Assembly: GCA_013388985.1 (NCBI GenBank)
Contig: JACAEF010000038.1
Coordinates: 1-49,920, forward strand
Reading direction: 5' to 3'
From: Rhodocyclaceae bacterium
GTDB taxonomy: Bacteria > Pseudomonadota > Gammaproteobacteria > Burkholderiales > Rhodocyclaceae
DNA length: 49,920 bases
A model generated the notes under the pieces. It saw only the letters and a program-made list of their open reading frames with translations. It was not told the origin of the DNA and did no database searches. Both the position numbers and the translations under genes were made by a program. The stretch's first letter is position 1. Every line of letters starts with the position of its first letter. Shown here piece after piece: positions 44,154-49,920 of the stretch.

Positions 44154-44563
44154 AACGCATCCTGGTTGCCTACGACGGTTCCGAACCAGCCAACAAGGCC
44201 TTCGAACTCGCTCTCGATCTGGCGCGGAAATATGGTTCCGAGATCAAGGTGCTCGCGGTGGCGCGTCCGCCCGAGTTCGGCGACGAGGTGGAAACCGAAG
44301 CGGTGCTGGAGAATTCGCGCAAGCATTACCGCCAGGTGCTCAAGCCCGTCAAAGAAAGACTCGCCGCCAGCGGCCTCGTGCATGAGGTCGAGGTGGCTAC
44401 CGGGCATCCCGCCGAACATATCGTCATGAGCGCGGAACAATGGCATGCCACACTGATCGTGCTCGGCCATCGCGGGCGTGCGCTGATGGGCCGCTGGCTG
44501 GTCGGCTCGGTGGCCAAGCAGGTGATGCATCACGCCCACTGTGCCGTGTTGATCGCACGCTGA
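44150..44563 (+). CDS. Universal stress protein UspA family
   Basis: A 137-residue single-domain USP. It starts [22 protein letters not shown], and the ATP-binding G-2X-G-9X-GS motif is present in [16 protein letters not shown], so it is likely the nucleotide-binding class. UspA-like genes are among those known to follow fluoride riboswitches. Its biochemical role is unclear. The ATG overlaps the antiporter stop. The enolase gene follows after 26 bp. Confidence 0.93.
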   Translation: MKRILVAYDGSEPANKAFELALDLARKYGSEIKVLAVARPPEFGDEVETEAVLENSRKHYRQVLKPVKERLAASGLVHEVEVATGHPAEHIVMSAEQWHATLIVLGHRGRALMGRWLVGSVAKQVMHHAHCAVLIAR

Positions 44564-44589
44564 ACGAACCCACTCACCAGGAGACCGAA

Positions 44590-45858
44590 ATGATCCCCAC
44601 GATCGAAACCATCACCGCGCTCGAAATCCTCGACTCGCGCGGCTTTCCCACCGTGCGCGTCACCGTCGCGCTCGACGACGGCAGCGTCGGCACCGCCTCG
44701 ATTCCTTCGGGCGCATCGACCGGAGAGAACGAAGCGACCGAACTGCGCGACGGCGATGCCACGCGTTATGGCGGCAAGGGAGTGCTGCAGGCCGTCGAGA
44801 ACGTCACCGGCGAGATCGCCGCCGCGCTCGAAGGCATGGATGCCACCGAACAGGCGGCCATCGATCTCGCGATGATCGAGCTCGACGGTACCGAGAACAA
44901 GTCGCGCCTGGGCGCCAACGCCATTCTCGGCGTCTCGCAGGCCGTGGCGCGCGCGGCGGCGCAATCTTGCGGCCTGCCGCTCTACGCCTATCTCGGCGGC
45001 GTCGGCGCGCGGCATCTGCCGATTCCGATGATGAACGTCATCAACGGCGGCAAGCACGCCGATTCGAGCCTCGATTTCCAGGAATTCATGATCTTCCCGT
45101 TGGGCGCGCCGACCTTCGCCGAAGCGCTGCGCTATGGCTCGGAGACCTTCCAGGCGCTGAAGAAGATCCTGCATGCGAAGGGTTATGCCACCTCGGTCGG
45201 CGACGAGGGGGGCTTCGCCCCGCAACTCAAGGGCGGCAACGAGGAAGCCTGCGAGCTGATCGTCGCCGCGATCGAAAAGGCCGGCTACGTGCCGGGCCAG
45301 GACATCGCCATCTGTCTCGATCCGGCGGCCACGTCCTTCTACGAAGATGGCAAGTATCGGCTCACGCGCAGCCGGCAGGGCGACAAGACGGCCGCCGAGA
45401 TGGTGGAGCTCTACCAGTCGTGGGTGAATGAATACCCCATCGTTTCCATCGAGGACGGCCACGCCGAGAACGACTGGGCAGGCTTCGCGCAAATGACGGC
45501 GGCCCTGGGTGGGTCGATCCAGATCGTCGCCGACGATCTCGTCGTCACCAACCCGAAATTCATCGCTCGCGCCATCGAGGAAAAAGCCGCCAACGCCGCG
45601 CTGATCAAGCTCAACCAGATCGGCACCGTCTCCGAAACCATCGATGCGATCCATCTGTGCCGCAAGGCCGGCTGGGGCTTCGTCATCTCGCACCGCTCCG
45701 GGGAAACCGAGGACAGCTTCATGGCCGACTTCGCCGTGGCGATGGGCGGCGGCCAGATCAAGACCGGTTCGGTGTGTCGCTCCGAACGCATCGCCAAGTA
45801 CAACCGCTTGCTGGAGATCGAGGCGGAACTGGGAAGCGCCGCCCGTTTCGGCGCCTGA
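44590..45858 (+). CDS. eno: Enolase, riboswitch-linked copy
   Basis: A 422-residue enolase (2-phosphoglycerate to phosphoenolpyruvate), near normal length. Active-site blocks are intact: SGASTGE (40-46), [20 protein letters not shown] and ADDLVVTN for Mg2+, HRSGETEDS, and the end [21 protein letters not shown]. Several stretches differ from the housekeeping betaproteobacterial form as I remember it, for example [11 protein letters not shown] in place of GSREAIELRDG and DDLVVTN in place of DDLFVTN. Enolase is strongly inhibited by fluoride with phosphate, and eno genes are known members of fluoride-riboswitch operons. It is probably a second, stress-linked enolase. CACCAGGAG precedes the ATG. 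Confidence 0.93.
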   Translation: MIPTIETITALEILDSRGFPTVRVTVALDDGSVGTASIPSGASTGENEATELRDGDATRYGGKGVLQAVENVTGEIAAALEGMDATEQAAIDLAMIELDGTENKSRLGANAILGVSQAVARAAAQSCGLPLYAYLGGVGARHLPIPMMNVINGGKHADSSLDFQEFMIFPLGAPTFAEALRYGSETFQALKKILHAKGYATSVGDEGGFAPQLKGGNEEACELIVAAIEKAGYVPGQDIAICLDPAATSFYEDGKYRLTRSRQGDKTAAEMVELYQSWVNEYPIVSIEDGHAENDWAGFAQMTAALGGSIQIVADDLVVTNPKFIARAIEEKAANAALIKLNQIGTVSETIDAIHLCRKAGWGFVISHRSGETEDSFMADFAVAMGGGQIKTGSVCRSERIAKYNRLLEIEAELGSAARFGA

Positions 45859-45868
45859 GCGAAGGCCG

Positions 45869-46279
45869 ATGCCGACCTCTTGCCCGTTTTGTACCCTGGA
45901 GGGACTGATCCTGCGCAACGATCTGGCGGGCGTGCGTTTCGACCGCTACCCCGTCACGCCGGGTCATTGCCTGATCATCCCTTTCCGCCACGTCGCGGAT
46001 TTCTTCGCGACGACCGAGGACGAACGCCGCGCGATGCTGGCGCTGGCAGAGGAAGCAAAGGCCCTGCTCGACCGCGAGCGTGGGCCGGCCGGCTACAACC
46101 TCGGCATCAACGTCGGGGTGGTTGCCGGCCAGACGGTGCCGCACGTCCATCTGCACCTGATCCCCCGCTATCCGGGCGACGTCGACGATCCGCGTGGTGG
46201 CGTGCGTGGCGTGATTCCGGCGCGGCAATCCTATCCATTCCCACAAGAGACGGGCCAGGAAGAAAACGATCGTGCTTGA
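45869..46279 (+). CDS. HIT-family nucleotide hydrolase/transferase
   Basis: A 136-residue HIT protein. The catalytic triad motif is TVPHVHLHLIPRY, and the N-terminal CPFC looks like a zinc-binding pair. It probably hydrolyses a nucleotide phosphoramidate or dinucleotide; the exact substrate is unknown. The start was set at the ATG 10 bp after the enolase stop; upstream codons in the frame are a shadow of eno. Its 3' end overlaps the next gene by 8 bp. Confidence 0.9.
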   Translation: MPTSCPFCTLEGLILRNDLAGVRFDRYPVTPGHCLIIPFRHVADFFATTEDERRAMLALAEEAKALLDRERGPAGYNLGINVGVVAGQTVPHVHLHLIPRYPGDVDDPRGGVRGVIPARQSYPFPQETGQEENDRA

Positions 46280-46742
46280 AATCCAGATTCCGGGCTTCGG
46301 CGAACTGAAGCTCTCCCACTTGGTGCTCGACTACAACGGCACGCTCGCGCATGACGGTATCCTTCTGGCGGGACTGCGCGAGCGGCTCAGGGTGCTCGCG
46401 CCGCTGTTGGACTTGCACGTGGTGACCGCCGACACCTTCGGCCAGGCGCGCCAGCAGCTCGATGGCCTTGACTGCCAGCTGTCGATTCTCGCTGCCGGAC
46501 GCCAGGCGGCGGCGAAGCTTGCCTACGTCGAACGGCTCGGCGCGGACAACTGCGTCTGCATCGGCAATGGCCGCAACGACCGGCTGATGCTCGAAGCGGC
46601 GGCGCTCGGCATCGCCGTCGTGGAGGGCGAGGGCGCGGCCTCGGCGGCGCTGATCGCGGCGGACGTGATGGCGGCCGGCATCCATGATGCGCTCGACCTG
46701 CTGGCCAATCCAAAACGGTTGATCGCCACTTTGCGCGGATGA
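46272..46742 (+). CDS. HAD-family protein, soluble P-type-ATPase type
   Basis: A 156-residue HAD-fold protein resembling the group annotated as soluble P-type ATPases (COG4087). Motif I is LDYNGTLA with nucleophile D20, but the usual second Asp is N22. VVTADT (50-55) is motif II, and GNGRNDRLML (98-107) holds the metal-binding motif IV. There is no cap domain and no membrane segment. The GTG start lies inside the HIT gene, and the stop overlaps the next ATG. The function is unknown; a small phosphatase or phospho-switch is possible. Confidence 0.82.
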   Translation: MLEIQIPGFGELKLSHLVLDYNGTLAHDGILLAGLRERLRVLAPLLDLHVVTADTFGQARQQLDGLDCQLSILAAGRQAAAKLAYVERLGADNCVCIGNGRNDRLMLEAAALGIAVVEGEGAASAALIAADVMAAGIHDALDLLANPKRLIATLRG

Positions 46743-48511
46743 CATCGCCCATGACGACCATGGATGCCCATCCCGAGCTGAGCCGGCTGCAAGCCTGCGT
46801 GGCAGAGGCGGCGCGCCTCGAGCAGGCCGATGCCGAGGCGTGCGCGAATCTATCGCGCAAGCTGCGCGACAACGTCTTCCATCTCGTCGTCGCCGGCCAG
46901 TTCAAGCGCGGCAAGAGCAGCCTGGTCAACGCCCTGCTCGGCGCGCCCCTGCTGCCGGTCGGCGTGGTGCCGCTCACCTCGGTGATCACGGTGCTCGAAT
47001 GGGGCGAGACGCCGCACGCTTCGGTGATGTTCTATTCGGGCGAAACCGTCGAGGTCGCTCCGGAGGCCATTGCCGACTATGTCACGGAACGGGGCAACCC
47101 CAAGAACGTCAAGAACGTGCGCGAGGTGACGGTGGCTTATCCGTCCGAGTGGTTGCGCGGTGGCATCCGGCTCGTCGATACCCCGGGCATCGGCTCGGTG
47201 TTCGAGCACAACACCGACGTCACCTTTCGTTATCTGCCGCAGGCCGACGCGGTGCTGTTCGTCGCTTCGGTCGACCAGCCGGTGAGCCGCGCCGAGGCCG
47301 ATTTTTTGAGCGGCGTGCGCCAATATGCCGACCGCATCTTCTGCCTGCTCAACAAGGCCGACTACCTGTCGGCGGAGGAACTGGCCGAATCCGTCGCCTT
47401 TTCCACCCAAGCGGTGCGCGAGGCGCTGGGCGCCGCCGTGCCGGTATTCGCGGTGTCGGCCAGGCGGGCGCTGGAAGGCAGGACGAAGAACGATGCGGCG
47501 CTCGTCGCCGCCAGCGGTTTTCCCGCCTTCGACGCTGCCCTGCGACGTTTCCTGATCGAAGAGAAACAACAGGTCTGGCTGCGTTCCGTCCGCCGCAACT
47601 TGTCGCGCCTGCTGGCTCAGGCAAGATTGGCCACCGACATCGAGATCAAGTCGCTGTCCGAGCCGCTGGCGCAGCTCGAAGAGGCGCTGCAACGCTTCGC
47701 CGCCAAAAAACAGGAAAGCCTGCAAGCCAGATCCGATTTCGAGATCCTGCTCGAAGGCGAGGCGCGGAAACTGCTCAAGGAGCGCATCGAGCCGCAGCTG
47801 GAGGCATTCAAGCTCGAGCTGAAGGAAGAAATGACACGGCGGGTGGGAGGCTGGTTCGACGAGCTGCGCGAGCTGCCGTCGAAGCAGCTGGCGGCGGAGA
47901 TCGAACGGCGCAGCGTTGCCGAGGTGCGCGGCGCCTACGATCGCTGGCGGGCCGCCACCGATGCCGAAACGGCGCACGCCTTCGACACCCTCTGCGCCCG
48001 CTTCGCCGCCAGTCTCCAGGCGACGGCCGACGAACTGCTGCGCTATTCGGCGGACCTGTTTTCGATTCCTTTCACGGCCGTCCATGCCGAGTCGCTGTGG
48101 AAATCGGATTCGCATTTCTATTACAAGTTCTGGAACGAGCCCGGCGCGCTGTATCAATTCACCGCCGGCCTGATCGCGGCGCTGCCGCGTTTCCTGGCCG
48201 AGCACCTGCTGCGCGAGCGGCTGACGCAGCAGGCCGTCGATCTCGTCGAGACCCAGGCCGGCCGTGTCCGCTACGATTTCGACGAACGGCTGAAGAAAAG
48301 CGTCATGGCGTTCCGCAGTGAGATGCTCGCGCGCATGGAAGCGACCAGCGCCGGCATCGAGCGCGCCATCGAGCAAGGCGTGATGCTGCGCCGCGGCGGC
48401 GAGGCCGAAGTGAGCGAGCGGCGGCGAGTGTTGGAGCAAACCCTGACGCGCATCGGCGAACTCGAACGGCGTTGCGCCCTCCAGGGCGAAGCCGCGGATA
48501 CGGGCGCGTGA
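46739..48511 (+). CDS. Bacterial dynamin-like GTPase, first of pair
   Basis: A 590-residue dynamin-family protein. GTPase motifs: P-loop GQFKRGKSS (53-61), the switch region VGVVPLTSVIT, DTPG (147-150) and NKAD (205-208). A long helical part follows, with coiled-coil stretches (about 310-390 and 520-590). It has a hydrophobic segment (ALYQFTAGLIAALPRFLAEHLL, about 466-487) that could be the membrane-inserting paddle. Bacterial dynamins bind and remodel membranes and often act in pairs. The ATG overlaps the HAD stop. An internal start at M5 or M8 is possible. Confidence 0.88.
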   Translation: MTSPMTTMDAHPELSRLQACVAEAARLEQADAEACANLSRKLRDNVFHLVVAGQFKRGKSSLVNALLGAPLLPVGVVPLTSVITVLEWGETPHASVMFYSGETVEVAPEAIADYVTERGNPKNVKNVREVTVAYPSEWLRGGIRLVDTPGIGSVFEHNTDVTFRYLPQADAVLFVASVDQPVSRAEADFLSGVRQYADRIFCLLNKADYLSAEELAESVAFSTQAVREALGAAVPVFAVSARRALEGRTKNDAALVAASGFPAFDAALRRFLIEEKQQVWLRSVRRNLSRLLAQARLATDIEIKSLSEPLAQLEEALQRFAAKKQESLQARSDFEILLEGEARKLLKERIEPQLEAFKLELKEEMTRRVGGWFDELRELPSKQLAAEIERRSVAEVRGAYDRWRAATDAETAHAFDTLCARFAASLQATADELLRYSADLFSIPFTAVHAESLWKSDSHFYYKFWNEPGALYQFTAGLIAALPRFLAEHLLRERLTQQAVDLVETQAGRVRYDFDERLKKSVMAFRSEMLARMEATSAGIERAIEQGVMLRRGGEAEVSERRRVLEQTLTRIGELERRCALQGEAADTGA

Positions 48512-48526
48512 TGCCGCGCGCGTCAC

Positions 48527-49920
48527 ATGAACGAAAGCCAGCTGCGCCATCTCGTCGTCTCCTTCCGCCATATCGACGAACTGCTCGGCGAGGCGGTGCG
48601 CAACCTGTCGGCGGAGGCCGACGCCTCTCCATTCGCCCGATACACGCAGGATGCTTCGCCGGTGCAGCGCAAGGTGGTCGCCGACCATGTTGCCGGCATC
48701 CGCCGCGCGATGGCGCGGATCATGGATGAAGTCGGCGCGCCGCGGCCCGCGCCGGTGAGCGGCGCCCTGTGGGCGGCGCAAAGCCAGGTCGCGGCGGCGC
48801 GGATCGCGATCGACGAGCTGCGGCCGCGGGTCATGCGCGGCTACGGCGCGCTCTCCGACGCCGATGCCGTGCGCCTCGACGGCATCGCCGCCGAGCTGGA
48901 CGCGGCGCTGGAACGGCTCTTGGCCTATCTCGCGCAGGGGCCGGATGCCGATCTGCCGGCGCGGCTGCAAAGGCTCGAACAGACGCGCGACGAGGTGCCG
49001 CTGCTGCGCGAACTGGCGCGCATCGTCACGGATCACGGCCTGGTCGGCCTGCGCGGCACGCTCTCGCTGCTGCTGGAGCGGCTGGAAGGCGACGGCTTCG
49101 AGATCGGCGTGTTCGGGCGCGTCAGCTCGGGCAAGTCCTCGCTGCTCAACCGCCTGCTCGGCGCGCCGGTCTTGCCGGTCGGTGTGACGCCGGTAACGGC
49201 GGTGCCGACGCGCATCCGCCTCGGCGAACATTCGCGCGCGATGATCGAGTTCGCCCAGAGCCCGCCCCTGACCATCGGCCTGGAGCGGCTGCCCGAGTTC
49301 TCCACCGAGCAGCAGAATCCCGGCAACCGCAAGCACGTCACGCGCATCCTCGTCGAAGTGCCAGCCGGGCGGCTGCCGCCGGGCGTCACCTGGGTCGACA
49401 CGCCGGGTTTGGGATCGCTGGCGACCGACGGCGCGGCGGAAACCGACGCCTACCTGCCGCGCTGCGACCTCGGCCTCGTGCTGATCGACGCCGGCGCCGT
49501 GCCGACGCCGGAGGACTTCGCGCTCGTGCAGCGCCTGCTGCGCGCCGGCGCCAGCGCGATGGTGCTGGTCAGCAAGGCCGACCTGCTCGATGCGCCCGAC
49601 CGGCAACGCGTCGTCGACTATGTGCGCCAGCAGCTGGGCGCGCAGCTCGGCACGCCATTGGCGGTGTATCCGGTCAGCGTCAAGGACGCCGCGGCGTCGC
49701 TGTGCGAAGCGTGGTTCGATGAGGCCTTGCAGCCGCTCTTGCGGACGCATGGCGAACAGGCGGCCGCCGCGATGAGACGCAAGATCGGCCTGTTCCGCGA
49801 GGCGGTGGAGCGGACGCTCGAAGCCCGTCTCGGCCAGCCGGCGGCGGCGCCCCGTTACGCCGCGGCGCTCGCCGCCTTGCGCGCGGGAGACGAGCTGTGC
49901 GAAGCGGCCCGCCGCGCCGC
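48527..49920 (+). CDS. Bacterial dynamin-like GTPase, second of pair (partial)
   Basis: At least 464 residues; it runs past the end of the window, so the stop is not seen. A helical N-terminal region of about 190 residues comes first. The GTPase domain has P-loop GRVSSGKSS (197-205), VGVTPVTAVPT, DTPG (291-294) and SKAD. It differs from the first GTPase in having the long N-terminal helical extension and in sequence, so the two are not a recent duplication. The ATG is 15 bp after the first GTPase stop. A hetero-oligomer of the two is plausible, as in other paired bacterial dynamins. Confidence 0.85.
   Translation, partial: MNESQLRHLVVSFRHIDELLGEAVRNLSAEADASPFARYTQDASPVQRKVVADHVAGIRRAMARIMDEVGAPRPAPVSGALWAAQSQVAAARIAIDELRPRVMRGYGALSDADAVRLDGIAAELDAALERLLAYLAQGPDADLPARLQRLEQTRDEVPLLRELARIVTDHGLVGLRGTLSLLLERLEGDGFEIGVFGRVSSGKSSLLNRLLGAPVLPVGVTPVTAVPTRIRLGEHSRAMIEFAQSPPLTIGLERLPEFSTEQQNPGNRKHVTRILVEVPAGRLPPGVTWVDTPGLGSLATDGAAETDAYLPRCDLGLVLIDAGAVPTPEDFALVQRLLRAGASAMVLVSKADLLDAPDRQRVVDYVRQQLGAQLGTPLAVYPVSVKDAAASLCEAWFDEALQPLLRTHGEQAAAAMRRKIGLFREAVERTLEARLGQPAAAPRYAAALAALRAGDELCEAARRA

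Noticed and set aside
46850-49750. A 966-codon minus-strand frame opposite both dynamins
   Set aside because: Antisense shadow. The plus strand has complete GTPase motifs in two proper genes.

Overview
The window looks like chromosome from a GC-rich betaproteobacterial sulfur oxidiser, most likely Rhodocyclales or a relative such as Sulfuritalea. This placement is inferred from gene content and order: ilvBHC-psd-pssA-leuA, pepA-holC-valS divergent from lptFG, a sigma/DUF3619/DUF3106/RDD cluster, and genes for sulfite oxidation. No rRNA or other phylogenetic marker was compared.

Layout. (1) 1-5.4 kb, minus strand: two tRNA genes (Lys-CUU, Ala-CGC), a terminator, then a four-gene operon qmoA-qmoB-hdrC-hdrB. 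This is an APS-reductase-linked electron-transfer complex in which soluble HdrCB-type subunits stand where membrane QmoC would be expected. (2) 5.8-7.1 kb: a small phosphodiesterase and an unknown 138-residue protein, each next to a long hairpin repeat. (3) 7.2-15.7 kb, plus strand: soeABC (membrane-bound, cytoplasm-facing sulfite dehydrogenase), tusA and a DsrE2-type protein (sulfur carriers), a FadL-type outer-membrane channel and an exported protein of unknown function. (4) 15.8-25.2 kb, minus strand: pepA-holC-hypothetical-valS, translationally coupled to an envelope-lipid cassette (GT39, PAP2, GT2, UPF0104 membrane protein). (5) 25.3-29.5 kb: lptF-lptG converging on a sigma factor/DUF3619/DUF3106/RDD operon. 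(6) 29.6-38.9 kb: ilvB-ilvH-ilvC, psd, pssA, a leucine-rich small ORF, leuA, a YihY protein, an exported thioredoxin-like protein, monothiol glutaredoxin, and a fructosamine-kinase-like gene with a short N-terminus. (7) 38.9-42.1 kb: argH, divergent from an AlgZ/AlgR two-component pair. (8) 42.1 kb to the end: a clear fluoride riboswitch followed by a tightly packed run of nine genes: crcB, DUF190, cation/proton antiporter, UspA, enolase, HIT hydrolase, HAD protein of the soluble P-type-ATPase type, and two different dynamin-like GTPases. The second GTPase runs off the window.

How it fits together. Sulfane sulfur could be passed by TusA and DsrE2. Sulfite could be oxidised directly by SoeABC, or through APS with electrons leaving through QmoAB-HdrCB. 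The last operon reads as a fluoride-stress response: export of fluoride, ion balance, an extra enolase (enolase is a classic fluoride target), nucleotide and phosphate housekeeping enzymes, and possibly membrane repair by the dynamin pair.

Two dispersed repeat families cross the window. One is a 126-175 bp long-hairpin element (four copies). Its core is conserved, but its outer arms differ between copies and stay self-complementary within each copy. The other is a short element around GAAAGTCGGCGCTGGC that sits in intergenic DNA and also inside reading frames, where it appears to have lengthened SoeA and PepA.
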